64,000 bases of DNA from contig NZ_WXYN01000004.1 of assembly GCF_016881065.1 (NCBI RefSeq), forward strand, positions 62,001 through 126,000. Reading direction: 5' to 3'. Shown here in pieces: positions 34,420 to 42,838 of the stretch (its first letter is position 1; every line of letters starts with the position of its first letter). A program made the translations under genes and the position numbers. The DNA comes from Planococcus soli. GTDB lineage: Bacteria > Bacillota > Bacilli > Bacillales_A > Planococcaceae. The notes under the pieces were generated by a model. That model made no database searches. It was not told the origin of the DNA and was given only the letters and a program-made list of their open reading frames with translations.

Positions 34420-34977
34420 ATGACGATAATCGAAATAATTTTTACAGCGATAAGCTTGATTTGGGTCAGTGAATTCCTGATTTTCCGCAATCGCGGCGTC
34501 GGTCAGGGCGATTCATTGGAAAAACGTACTTTTTTTTCGATATTAGCGGCTTTGATCGGCACAATTCTTGCAGCGGCATTTTTACAGGAACTGGAGCCGT
34601 TCGAGAATCTTGTTATCGTTAGCCAACTGCTGGGCATTGTTTTGCTGGTGCTTGGGGTTTTTCTGCGGTTTTGGGGAATTTTGCATCTTAAATCGCAGTT
34701 CACACGTTACGTTACAGTTCGTGAAGGCGATGAAATTGTCAGCACGGGCCCTTACCGGAAGCTTCGCCATCCGCTTTATACCGGCTTGCTGTTCATCACA
34801 CTTGGCATGGCTTTATTTTTCAGCAGTCCAATTGCGGCAGCCCTTGGAAGCGGGGCGATGATATGGGCCTTGCTCCAGCGGATCAATTATGAAGAGCGGC
34901 TGCTGATCGAGAAGTTTGGGCCGGCTTATCAGCAATGGATGAAAGAGCGTGCGCGGCTGATTCCGTTCATCTACTGA
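34420..34977 (+). CDS. isoprenylcysteine carboxyl methyltransferase-family membrane protein
   Basis: A 185-aa membrane protein with four to five helices and the ICMT/phospholipid methyltransferase C-terminal signature: GPYRKLRHPLYTGLLFITLG, then EERLLIEKFGPAYQQWMKERARLIPFI. Such proteins bind S-adenosylmethionine at the membrane; in bacteria the substrate is usually unknown. I use ATG 34420 (MTIIEIIFTAI); the frame opens 27 codons earlier, and the ribosome site (GGAAGTTGGGG) is modest. It appears to be monocistronic. Confidence 0.8.
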   Translation: MTIIEIIFTAISLIWVSEFLIFRNRGVGQGDSLEKRTFFSILAALIGTILAAAFLQELEPFENLVIVSQLLGIVLLVLGVFLRFWGILHLKSQFTRYVTVREGDEIVSTGPYRKLRHPLYTGLLFITLGMALFFSSPIAAALGSGAMIWALLQRINYEERLLIEKFGPAYQQWMKERARLIPFIY

Positions 34978-35081
34978 CATCTTGCAAGGCCAACACATAA
35001 ACACATGCGTCTAACCAAAAGCTTTTATTCGCCGTTCCGGCTTATAAAGGCTTTTTTGTTTACGTGAGCATTTCTTTTTAC

Positions 35082-35119
35082 ATCGCATACGATATAGTTT
35101 AATGTAAATCGTGTACGAT
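35082..35119. promoter_or_regulatory. twin operators before ohrA (OhrR-like)
   Basis: Two copies of a palindrome, ATCGCATACGAT (35082-35093) and ATCGTGTACGAT (35108-35119), both followed by ATA, lie 26 bp apart just upstream of ohrA. Position and symmetry suit the peroxide-sensing repressor OhrR encoded next door. Confidence 0.65.
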
Positions 35120-35144
35120 ATAAATGAATGGAGGAACATATAAA

Positions 35145-35564
35145 ATGAAAACACTATTTGAAACAACGATGATCAACACAGGCGGAAGAGACGGGGCCGT
35201 ATACTCACCGGACAATATTTTCTATTTGGATGTAGCAAAACCACAGGCTCTTGGCGGCTCGGCAACAACGGCCACGAATCCCGAACAGCTTTTCGCGGCG
35301 GGCTATAGCGCCTGCTTTAACAGCGCATTGGAATTGGTGCTGGAAGCTGGTAAAGTGGAAATAGAGAAAAGTGAAGTCACAGCAACTGTCGCATTGATTG
35401 GCGATAAGGATAACGGCGGTGTTAAGCTGGCGGTGAAACTTGTTGTTGACATTACTGGCATCGAGGAAGAGCTGAAACACGAATACGTAGAAAAAGCGCA
35501 TCAGTACTGCCCATATTCAAAAGCGATCAAAGGATCAGTGGATGTGGAAATTAACGTTTTATAA
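35145..35564 (+). CDS. ohrA: organic hydroperoxide reductase OhrA
   Basis: A 139-aa OsmC/Ohr peroxidase that reduces organic and fatty-acid hydroperoxides with lipoyl-type thiols. The two redox Cys are in place: C57 (AAGYSACFNSAL) and C122 (HQYCPYSKA); R15 (GGRDG) is the conserved catalytic Arg. Start ATG 35145 follows GGAGG; the frame opens 7 codons earlier. It forms a pair with ohrR 23 bp downstream. Confidence 0.93.
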   Translation: MKTLFETTMINTGGRDGAVYSPDNIFYLDVAKPQALGGSATTATNPEQLFAAGYSACFNSALELVLEAGKVEIEKSEVTATVALIGDKDNGGVKLAVKLVVDITGIEEELKHEYVEKAHQYCPYSKAIKGSVDVEINVL

Positions 35565-35587
35565 TCTTTAGTATAGGTGAGATGCAA

Positions 35588-36025
35588 ATGGAAAAACCGA
35601 CAAAACTTGAACAGCAATTATGCTTTGAGGTCTATAAAGCTTCCAGCAATTTTTCAAAGATGTATGCGAAAGCGTTGGAACCGTTCAATCTGACATTTCC
35701 GCAGTACCTGGTGCTCCTGGTTCTCTGGGAGCAAGACGGGCTGCTGACGAAGAATATCGGTGAACGGCTCGGCCTTGGTACAGGGACCTTGAACCCGATC
35801 ATTAGCCGGATGATCGAACAAGGCCGGCTGACTAAACAGCAATCCGAAACCGACAAACGCGCATTTACGATTTCGCTGACTGAAAAAGCCCAAAGCGAAC
35901 AGGGAGAAGTCGAACAGGCTGTCTTTCAGAAACTGATTAGCTGCGACTTTATGGGCATCAATGCAATCGAGCTGATGAAGAACTTGAAAGAGCTGAATGC
36001 TTCTTTCAAGACGATGGATTTGTAA
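35588..36025 (+). CDS. ohrR: OhrR, MarR-family peroxide sensor
   Basis: A 145-aa MarR-family repressor. The single conserved sensing Cys of the OhrR group is C12 in LEQQLCFEVYKASS. The wHTH is LLTKNIGERLGLGTGTLNPIISRMIEQGRLTKQQSETDKR. Oxidation of this Cys releases the operator; the twin palindromes before ohrA are the likely target. ATG 35588 is at the right distance from AGGTGAG; an ATG two codons earlier overlaps it. Confidence 0.92.
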   Translation: MEKPTKLEQQLCFEVYKASSNFSKMYAKALEPFNLTFPQYLVLLVLWEQDGLLTKNIGERLGLGTGTLNPIISRMIEQGRLTKQQSETDKRAFTISLTEKAQSEQGEVEQAVFQKLISCDFMGINAIELMKNLKELNASFKTMDL

Positions 36026-36063
36026 GGAACTGTCTTGAGCCAACAAACAAGGAGTGATGCCGA

Positions 36064-36540
36064 ATGAATATTTATGATATTGCCGTGACAAAACCGAACG
36101 GAGAAGAATATCAATTAAGCGAATACAAGGGCAAAGCCATGTTGATTGTCAATACGGCAACCAAGTGCGGCTTAAGGGACCAGTTCGACAGCCTTGAGAA
36201 AATGTATGAAAATTACAAGGACCAAGGGTTGGTAGTGCTGGGCTTTCCGTCCAATCAATTCGGCCAGGAAAAAGCCAGTGGAGAAGAAGCGCAGGAAGCT
36301 TGCCGCACAACTTATGGGGTGACGTTCCCAATGCACGACTTGGTAAAGGTCAACGGCAAAGATGCGCATCCGCTTTTCAGCTATCTGACCGACAATACAA
36401 AAGGATTTCTCTCAAGCGGAATCAAATGGAATTTCACGAAGTTTCTGATTGACCAGAACGGCAACATTGTTTCGCGATTCTCTCCAAAAGACAAACCCGA
36501 ATCGTTTGAAAAGGACATTCAGAAAGTGCTGGCTAAGTAG
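36064..36540 (+). CDS. bsaA: glutathione/thioredoxin peroxidase BsaA
   Basis: A 158-aa glutathione-peroxidase-family enzyme. The catalytic tetrad is visible: C35 (TATKCGL), the Gln of GFPSNQFGQE, and Trp-Asn in KWNFTKFLID. In Bacillota these Cys-type enzymes use thioredoxin rather than glutathione. It follows ohrR by 38 bp on the same strand, forming a peroxide-defence cluster. Confidence 0.93.
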   Translation: MNIYDIAVTKPNGEEYQLSEYKGKAMLIVNTATKCGLRDQFDSLEKMYENYKDQGLVVLGFPSNQFGQEKASGEEAQEACRTTYGVTFPMHDLVKVNGKDAHPLFSYLTDNTKGFLSSGIKWNFTKFLIDQNGNIVSRFSPKDKPESFEKDIQKVLAK

Positions 36541-36723
36541 AGTTGCGGAATGACGCCGCACGGTTATCATTCTTCTGCCGGTATTTTAGAGAATAGCTGT
36601 GAAATGCTTGATTTGCTATACTGAAAAGAGGGCTTTCCCGCACGTAAGCCGAACATTTCTGTTTCACTCTAGCCCTTGATGTGATAAGCTGTACATCATC
36701 GTAGCAGTAATGGAGTGATTAGA

Positions 36724-36909
36724 ATGAGCAAAGCAAAAGCGAAAAGCGGTACAGGCCAGGGAACCGGCAAAAAAGGCTGGACCCGCTGGAAAGCAGGCGC
36801 CAACAAAGCCAAAAGTTTTAAGCCTTATACCAGCAAAAACAATAAAAAAGCCGACGAACCAAAAACAGAAAAAGAACGAGCTTCTGAATCTGAATGGATC
36901 GATGCATAA
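36724..36909 (+). CDS. small basic protein of unknown function
   Basis: A 61-aa, very Lys-rich protein starting MSKAKAKSGTGQGTGKKG and ending SESEWIDA, with WTRWKAGANKAKSFKPYT in the middle. The composition suggests nucleic-acid or ribosome association or an intrinsically disordered protein; no family is recognised. GGAGTGA lies 6 nt before the ATG, and a terminator follows directly, which supports a real gene. Confidence 0.6.
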   Translation: MSKAKAKSGTGQGTGKKGWTRWKAGANKAKSFKPYTSKNNKKADEPKTEKERASESEWIDA

Positions 36910-36922
36910 ATAGCAAAGCTTG

Positions 36923-36948
36923 GTTGTCCAAAGGGGCAACTTTTTTTT
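36923..36948 (+). terminator. terminator after the small basic gene
   Basis: GTTGTCC pairs with GGGCAAC around AAAG and is followed by eight T. Confidence 0.85.
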
Positions 36949-37043
36949 ATCCGATTTTAAAGGATGGGTGAACCATGAAAGTTTTTCCAGAAAAGTGTAA
37001 GATGAAAGAACAGCCCGTTTTTTGGCAGAAGGAGTGAGAAAAA

Positions 37044-37820
37044 ATGAAGAATGTGTCAGCTCCGTTATTGAGCATTCCAGAAAAAGAAGAACTATATCAG
37101 CAAATCGCGGATTCTTCTGATGAAACAACGATTATTCATTCAAAGCAAAAAGTCTTATACATAAATCAATCAGGCGCTGAGTTTTTTAAAGCGAGCCAAG
37201 CCGACCTTGTCGGTGCAAATATAGTAGACGTCTTCACGGAAGACTACAGGGACTTGATCACAGAGCGTATCCGCAGAGGCATGGAAGACCGGACTGTCGG
37301 TGAATTGATGGATACGACGGTCAAACGTTTTGATGGGACCCGGGCAGATGTCGAATTGTACTGCTCGCCGGTTGAATACGGCAATACGACGGCGATTCAA
37401 TCTATTGTACGAGACATGACAGCACAGAAAAAAATAGCACGTGAGTTGCTGCAATTGAAAAAAGAAGTTTCAACGCCAATTGTTCCCATCATCGATGGCT
37501 TGGCAGTCATGCCGCTCGTCGGTTCGGTCGATGGCGATCGAAGCAACCGTCTTCTTGATATCATTCCACAAAAAGTTCAAGGAGAAAATTTAAGTTGTCT
37601 CATCGTTGACGTATCGGGCATCTACAATATTGATCACGTCGTAGCAACCTTCCTTTATAAAATTGACCAGATTATGCGTTTGCTGGGCATCAAGCTCATT
37701 TTCACCGGGATTCGTCCGGAATTGGCGCTCAAAGCGGTAGAAGCACGTGTGGATTTCAGCCAATTGACAACATTGGGCACGGTCAAACAGGCTTTAAAAC
37801 TTTATTTGACTGCAAATTAA
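37044..37820 (+). CDS. PAS-STAS protein, RsbR-like
   Basis: A 258-aa protein with an N-terminal PAS domain (about 20-135, ending IQSIVRDMTAQKKI) and a C-terminal STAS domain (about 150-258). The STAS part closely follows RsbR-type stressosome proteins (LIVDVSGIYNIDHVVATFLYKIDQIMRLLGIKLIFTGIRPELALKAVEARVDFS). Of the two RsbT phosphorylation sites, the one in FTGIRPE is Thr, while the DITG position is Ser (DVSG). It may feed general stress (sigma B) signalling. Monocistronic here; no rsbS/rsbT nearby. Confidence 0.85.
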   Translation: MKNVSAPLLSIPEKEELYQQIADSSDETTIIHSKQKVLYINQSGAEFFKASQADLVGANIVDVFTEDYRDLITERIRRGMEDRTVGELMDTTVKRFDGTRADVELYCSPVEYGNTTAIQSIVRDMTAQKKIARELLQLKKEVSTPIVPIIDGLAVMPLVGSVDGDRSNRLLDIIPQKVQGENLSCLIVDVSGIYNIDHVVATFLYKIDQIMRLLGIKLIFTGIRPELALKAVEARVDFSQLTTLGTVKQALKLYLTAN

Positions 37821-37939
37821 TAATTTTCTGCTTTGCGCTCGAAAGGTCTTGTCAAAGCTGTTAAAGTGATTTATAGTTTAGAAATACAATATTTAGTGTT
37901 TTTTTATAAAAATAAAACTATATATAGTGCAACCAATAA

Positions 37940-38222
37940 TGAAGGTGCCTGAAAAGGCTTAATAGGGAATCCGGTAAAATTCCGGAGCTGTTCCCGCAAC
38001 TGTAAGTGCTGACGAGCTGTCACAATCCACTGTCCAATGGACGGGAAGGAGATAGCAAGGACGACGCACGAGCCAGGAGACCTGCCTTCGTTATAGTTTA
38101 TGATCTTCTCCGGGAGCTGAGAGGGATAACGAAGGCATTTTGTGTGGAGCAGCTCCTTTTTGCTGGCTTCACTCGACATTCTGCGTTTTCAACCCATCCT
38201 CCCTGAGAGGATGGGTTTTTCT
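37940..38222 (+). promoter_or_regulatory. cobalamin riboswitch with terminator
   Basis: Conserved B12 blocks in order: AAGGTGCC (37942-37949), AATAGGGAATCCGGT, AATTCCGGAGCTGTTCCCGC, CAACTGTAAG, CCACTG (38028), GGGAAGG and the closing AGCCAGGAGACCTGCC (38071-38086). CCTTCGTTAT then pairs with ATAACGAAGG (about 38085-38136). AACCCATCCTCC, loop, GAGGATGGGTTTTT (38191-38220) is the terminator, 26 bp before the thioesterase gene. High adenosylcobalamin should switch off the thioesterase and ribonucleotide reductase genes downstream. Confidence 0.92.
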
Positions 38223-38247
38223 TTTTGTGATAAAAATGGAGGATTGA

Positions 38248-38739
38248 ATGCAAATGACAGAAGCGTTAGCTGCAGGTGTGGCAAGAACCATTCAAACAAG
38301 GCTGGTGCTGCCGCCTGACACCAACCATATGGGCACTATTTTCGGCGGCACGGTATTGGCATACATAGACGAAATTGCTGCGATTACTGCGATGAGGCAC
38401 AGCGGCAAGGCAGTTGTGACGGCTTCGATCGATACCGTAAATTTCCTGTCTTCGGCGAAGGTGGGAGATGTCCTTATTTTAGAGGGCGTGGTTATATCTA
38501 CGGGCAGAACATCGATGGAAGTGTATGTAAAAGCCGAATGCCAGCAAATCGAAACTGGCGGCAGAAGTTTGACAACAACGGCCATACTGACAATGGTTGC
38601 GGTCGACAGCGGCGGCAAACCGACTCCCGTAACGGGTGTAATTCCGGAAACGGCGGCTGAGGAAAAACTATTCAAAAGCGCACAGGAACGGAAGCAGCGG
38701 CGCATGCAAGTGAACGAATACGCAAAGGAGCTGAGCTGA
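38248..38739 (+). CDS. acyl-CoA thioesterase (YkhA-like hotdog)
   Basis: A 163-aa hotdog-fold thioesterase of the cytosolic acyl-CoA hydrolase (YciA/BACH/YkhA) type: PPDTNHMGTIFGGTVLAYIDEIAAITAMRHSGKAVVTASIDTVNFLSSAKVGDVL contains the catalytic Asp and the GG of the active-site helix. GGAGG lies 5 nt before the first ATG. It is the first gene after the B12 riboswitch; its stop is followed after one base by the reductase start, so the two are cotranscribed, though no metabolic link is obvious. Confidence 0.88.
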   Translation: MQMTEALAAGVARTIQTRLVLPPDTNHMGTIFGGTVLAYIDEIAAITAMRHSGKAVVTASIDTVNFLSSAKVGDVLILEGVVISTGRTSMEVYVKAECQQIETGGRSLTTTAILTMVAVDSGGKPTPVTGVIPETAAEEKLFKSAQERKQRRMQVNEYAKELS

Positions 38740-38740
38740 T

Positions 38741-41026
38741 ATGAATATAAAGATTGAGGCAACGGAAATGAACGCGGTGGAACGAGCTCTTCAACGGGCA
38801 ACAGAAGTTTACGGATTGGATACGAAGGAGTTGCTGGAACGGACAGCGAAATTGGCCGCACAGGCAAAAGGCGAGCAATCCCTGCTGTATGCGCTGAACC
38901 GCATCACCATGGACGAACCCGATTGGACTTACACTGCGGCAGAATTGTATGCGAGCGACTTGTATGAAAAAGCCGGAAGCAGCCGGAATTATCCCGCTTC
39001 CCAAAAATACGGCGACTTTTATAACCTGATTGTTGAGCTCTCACAAATCGGCATTTATTCAGGAGAGCTTCTCTCAAGCTATTCGAAAGAAGAAATCTCT
39101 GAGCTGGGCAAGGAAATCGAACCAGAGCGTGATCTGCTGTTCAACTACATCGGCCTGTTCCTGCTGGCTGACCGTTATTTGGCAAAAGACTACGAAGGAC
39201 GGCTGTTTGAACTTCCGCAGGAGCGTTTTCTTGTCATTGCGATGACCTTGATGCAAAACGAACCAGAAGAGCGCCGGCTGGAGCTGGTGAAAGAAGCATA
39301 CTGGGCCATGAGCCACCTGTACATGACAGTCGCAACGCCGACATTATCAAACGCGGGCAAAAGCTTCGGGCAATTGTCTTCCTGCTTTATCGATACCGTG
39401 GATGATTCGTTGGACGGCATTTATTTGAACAACTGGGACATCGCCCGCCTCAGCAAAGACGGCGGCGGAATCGGAATTTATTACGGCAAAGTGCGAGCAT
39501 TGGGCTCGGACATCAAAAAATTCAAAGGCAATTCTTCAGGCGTCGTACCGTGGATCCGCCTGGTCAATGATACGGCAGTCAGCGTTGATCAACTGGGCCA
39601 GCGCCAAGGTGCAGTAGCAATTTACCTGGATGTTTTCCACAAGGACATCATGAACGGATTCCTGGATCTGAAAACCAACAACGGCGACGAGCGCCGCAAA
39701 GCGCATGATATTTTCACCGGTGTGTCGATTCCGGACTTGTTCATGGAGCGTCTGCAGGAAAAAGACGAAAATGGCCGAAGCATCGGCGAATGGCATACCT
39801 TCTGTCCGCATCAAATCAAGCAAGTGATGGGCTGGAAAGATGAAAACGGCAACGCGCTTGGACTTGAAGATTTTTACGACGAAGCAGATGAAAAATACTT
39901 CAGCGATAAATATCAGGAAGCTGTGGAGCATCCTTTATTGCCGCGCAAAACTTACCGGGCAATGGAAATCATGGCGCGCATCATGGTATCGCAGCTGGAA
40001 ACCGGCACGCCGTATATGTTCTACCGGGACGAGGTCAACCGCCAAAACCCGAACAAGCACACAAGAGGCAGAGGGCTGACGTCGATTTACTGCAGTAATT
40101 TGTGTACAGAAATCATGCAGAACATGTCTGCTACAACCATCATGAAAGAATACACCGATGAAGACGGCAACCTTGTGATGATCCGCAAGCCAGGCGATTT
40201 TGTCGTCTGCAACTTGTCTTCGATCAACTTGCCGAGAGCGGTCAAAGCGGATGTATTGGAGCGGGTAATACCGATCCAGCTGCGCATGCTGGATAACGTC
40301 ATTGATTTGAATACGATTTCTGTCGGGCAGGCCGATGCAACGAATAAAAAATATAGAGCCGTAGGGTTAGGGACGTTCGGATGGCACCATCTTTTGGCGC
40401 TTGAAGGCATCCATTGGGAAAGCGAAAAGGCTGTGGAATTCGCGGATACGCTTTACGAGGAAATCGCTTATCAGACGATCCGCGCCTCAATGCAGCTGGC
40501 TGAAGAAAAAGGTGCCTTCAGCAAATTTGAGGGCTCTGAATGGCAGACAGGCGAGTACTTTGAACGCCGCAACTACAGCAGTGAACGCTGGAACAAGCTG
40601 CAGCAGGAAGTGGCATCGACGGGTGTCCGCAACGGTTGGATGATGGCGGTCGCACCAAACTCATCGACCGCCAAAATCGGCGGTTCGACAGATGGCATCG
40701 ATCCCCTTTACGCCGTTGAATATGCGGAAGAGAAGAAGAACTTCAAATTCAAGGTGACGGCGCCTGACCTGGACCACAACACGTACGATTATTACCGCCG
40801 TGCACGCCACGTGCTGGACCAGAAATGGAGCATCCGCCAAAATGCAGCGCGTCAGCGGCATATCGACCAGTCCATCAGCTTTAACTTTTATGTGCCGCAT
40901 ACCATCAAAGCGAAAGAATTGCTGGAGCTTCATTTGGAAGCATGGAAGCACCACCTGAAAACGACCTATTACGTCCGCAGCACGTCACAGGCGGAAATTG
41001 AAGAATGCGAAGCATGCCAAAGCTAA
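38741..41026 (+). CDS. nrdE: class I ribonucleotide reductase, large subunit
   Basis: A 761-aa catalytic subunit reducing ribonucleoside diphosphates. Active-site residues: C215 (LSSCFIDT), N453-x-C455-x-E457 (SNLCTEI, thiyl radical Cys), the partner Cys in VVCNLSSINL, the radical-transfer Tyr pair Y743-Y744, and the C-terminal redox pair C756-x2-C759 (CEACQS). It is longer than most Bacillus NrdE proteins (about 700 aa), nearer to NrdA in size. I see no clear N-terminal ATP-cone. It lies in an operon with nrdF and a flavodoxin, under the cobalamin riboswitch. Confidence 0.93.
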   Translation: MNIKIEATEMNAVERALQRATEVYGLDTKELLERTAKLAAQAKGEQSLLYALNRITMDEPDWTYTAAELYASDLYEKAGSSRNYPASQKYGDFYNLIVELSQIGIYSGELLSSYSKEEISELGKEIEPERDLLFNYIGLFLLADRYLAKDYEGRLFELPQERFLVIAMTLMQNEPEERRLELVKEAYWAMSHLYMTVATPTLSNAGKSFGQLSSCFIDTVDDSLDGIYLNNWDIARLSKDGGGIGIYYGKVRALGSDIKKFKGNSSGVVPWIRLVNDTAVSVDQLGQRQGAVAIYLDVFHKDIMNGFLDLKTNNGDERRKAHDIFTGVSIPDLFMERLQEKDENGRSIGEWHTFCPHQIKQVMGWKDENGNALGLEDFYDEADEKYFSDKYQEAVEHPLLPRKTYRAMEIMARIMVSQLETGTPYMFYRDEVNRQNPNKHTRGRGLTSIYCSNLCTEIMQNMSATTIMKEYTDEDGNLVMIRKPGDFVVCNLSSINLPRAVKADVLERVIPIQLRMLDNVIDLNTISVGQADATNKKYRAVGLGTFGWHHLLALEGIHWESEKAVEFADTLYEEIAYQTIRASMQLAEEKGAFSKFEGSEWQTGEYFERRNYSSERWNKLQQEVASTGVRNGWMMAVAPNSSTAKIGGSTDGIDPLYAVEYAEEKKNFKFKVTAPDLDHNTYDYYRRARHVLDQKWSIRQNAARQRHIDQSISFNFYVPHTIKAKELLELHLEAWKHHLKTTYYVRSTSQAEIEECEACQS

Positions 41027-41038
41027 AGGAGGATTTCC

Positions 41039-42085
41039 ATGACCATACATGAACCGTTGACGAAGATTAAATTATTGAACCCGGAACACCCGAACAAATC
41101 GACCGGCGTCTTGAACGGCCGGTCGTCAGGCTTATTGAACTGGAACGATATTGCTTATCCGCAAATGTATGATTTGTACCAGGCGCTTTTGGCCAACTTC
41201 TGGAAAGCGCAGGAAATCAATATGCAGGATGACATTAAGCAATGGGACAGCTTGAGTGACGTGGAGAAAGATGTCTTTTTGCGCATCAACACGCAGCTGG
41301 CATCGCTCGACAGCCTGCAGACGCCGACAATGAGCCAGGCGATGGATTACGTGACCGATTCCAGCTTCAAAGCCATTTTCGCGGTCATCTCCCAGCAGGA
41401 AGCGGTCCATACCGAGTCGTACTCCTATATCTTGAGTTCGCTGGTCTCGGTGAGCGAGCAGAATGCACGCTTTGACCAGGCGAAAAGCGATCCGGTCGTC
41501 CAAAAACGGAACGATTTGATTTTGGATGCTTACGAGGAATTCCGCCAGAATCCGACGCCGCAGAACCTGTTCAAGCTGAGCGTCAATTCGATTAACCTGG
41601 AAGGCATTTATTTCTATGCCGGTTTTGCCTTTTTCTATCACCTGGCACGCCAGCAGAAAATGCTGAAAACCAGTACGATGATCAGCTATATCCAGCGCGA
41701 CGAGATGCAGCATGCTTATTTTATTGCCCAGTTTATCCGGATCATGATGACGGAAAACCCGGAACTGAACACAGAGGAGAATATTCAATACATCTACAAG
41801 ACAGTCGATCAGGCCGTGCAGCTCGAAAAAGAATGGGCGCATTACATTCTCGCTGATATCGAAGGCTTGGACTTGGTGGAGTTTGAGGGCTATGTAGAGT
41901 ACCTCGCCAATAAACGCCTGCGGCAGCTTGGATTGGATAATCTTTATGAAGAACGCAGCAATCCGATGCCGTGGATCCAGGTATTTGGCGATGACATGAT
42001 GAACGAGACGAAATCCGACTTTTTCGAGCAGAAATCCCGGACGTATACCAAGGTGTCACAGTCCAATGGCTTTGACGAACTATAG
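41039..42085 (+). CDS. nrdF: class I ribonucleotide reductase, small subunit
   Basis: A 348-aa ferritin-like radical subunit. The metal ligands and radical Tyr are complete, with the spacing seen in E. coli NrdB: D91 (LASLDSLQT), E121 and H124 (QQEAVHTESYSYIL), Y128, E188 (INLEGIYFY), E222 and H225 (RDEMQHAYF). A di-iron or di-manganese tyrosyl radical is expected; the flavodoxin gene overlapping its 3' end by 20 nt favours manganese activation. GGAGG precedes the ATG. Confidence 0.92.
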   Translation: MTIHEPLTKIKLLNPEHPNKSTGVLNGRSSGLLNWNDIAYPQMYDLYQALLANFWKAQEINMQDDIKQWDSLSDVEKDVFLRINTQLASLDSLQTPTMSQAMDYVTDSSFKAIFAVISQQEAVHTESYSYILSSLVSVSEQNARFDQAKSDPVVQKRNDLILDAYEEFRQNPTPQNLFKLSVNSINLEGIYFYAGFAFFYHLARQQKMLKTSTMISYIQRDEMQHAYFIAQFIRIMMTENPELNTEENIQYIYKTVDQAVQLEKEWAHYILADIEGLDLVEFEGYVEYLANKRLRQLGLDNLYEERSNPMPWIQVFGDDMMNETKSDFFEQKSRTYTKVSQSNGFDEL

Positions 42086-42521
42086 ACCGAAATTAGCGAT
42101 TGTCTACGCTTCGGTCACCGGCAATACGGAGCAATTGGCGGAGATGCTGCAGGAAGCTGCACTGGAACAGGGCCTGCGAACCGAGCTGTACCGGGTTGAA
42201 GAATTTCCACTGTCTGAATTGTCCAGCTGTGATGGGGTATTGATCGGCACCTACACATGGGGAAGCGGCGAAATTCCTGAAGAAATGCAAGGCTTGTACC
42301 AAGCTGTCGAGGAGTTGGATAGAAAACAGCTCCAGACAGCTGTTTTTGGCACGGGCGACAGCTTTTTCGCCGAGTTTTGCGGCGCGGTCGACCGCTTCCG
42401 CGACATGCTGTATGTGAAGACGCAATTGATAGCTACCCTGAAAGTGGAATTGATGCCGCAGCCGAGTGATGCCATACGCTGCGAGAAAATGGTGAAACTG
42501 ATCAAGCCGCGCACTTCCTAA
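42066..42521 (+). CDS. flavodoxin (NrdI-like role)
   Basis: A 151-aa flavodoxin: the FMN phosphate loop YASVTGNTEQLAEML (residues 14-28) and the isoalloxazine loops GTYTWGSGEIPEEM and VFGTGDSFFAEFCGAVD are those of true short-chain flavodoxins. Classical NrdI is about 120-130 aa and lacks this Trp-containing loop. Its position overlapping nrdF strongly suggests it supplies electrons or superoxide for cofactor assembly in the small subunit. AAGGTGTC precedes the ATG. Confidence 0.85.
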   Translation: MALTNYRPKLAIVYASVTGNTEQLAEMLQEAALEQGLRTELYRVEEFPLSELSSCDGVLIGTYTWGSGEIPEEMQGLYQAVEELDRKQLQTAVFGTGDSFFAEFCGAVDRFRDMLYVKTQLIATLKVELMPQPSDAIRCEKMVKLIKPRTS

Positions 42522-42585
42522 AGGTTTCCCTCTCAAATCAACGGGTATGGATGACTATATAAATGATGTTTTGAGGAGCGGTAAA

Positions 42586-42774
42586 ATGGTACAAGGAAAA
42601 TTCTTTAAGCTTGGGGCGGCAGGTTTTTTATCGATAGGAATGCTCGCAGCATGCGGCAACAATGAACCATCTGAAGAAGACAATAATGACTCAGAAATGC
42701 AGAATGAAGAAGATTCCAACACGGATGATTCGGATTCTGAAGACGATGATGACGACTCTGAAGAGGAAGATTGA
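42586..42774 (+). CDS. small acidic lipoprotein
   Basis: A 62-aa predicted lipoprotein: N-terminal KFFKLGAAGFLSIGMLAAC with lipobox LAAC, then a tail made almost only of Asp, Glu, Ser and Asn. After processing it would be an anchored, highly negatively charged peptide, perhaps binding cations at the membrane surface. GAGGAG precedes ATG 42586; an upstream ATG at 42547 would spoil the signal peptide. Family unknown. Confidence 0.65.
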   Translation: MVQGKFFKLGAAGFLSIGMLAACGNNEPSEEDNNDSEMQNEEDSNTDDSDSEDDDDDSEEED

Positions 42775-42806
42775 TATCCTCTTTAAAAATGAATTCAAAC
42801 AAAATA

Positions 42807-42838
42807 AAAAATCGCCGAAAGGTGGTTTTTTATTTTGG
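42807..42838 (+). terminator. terminator after the acidic lipoprotein
   Basis: AAAATCGCC, GAAA, GGTGGTTTT with one G-U pair, followed by TTATTTT. Confidence 0.75.

Noticed and set aside
38292-38867. 191-codon frame opposite the thioesterase gene
   Set aside because: Antisense shadow spanning two real genes.
41132-41842. 236-codon frame opposite nrdF
   Set aside because: Shadow of a strongly coding gene on the other strand; no domain features.
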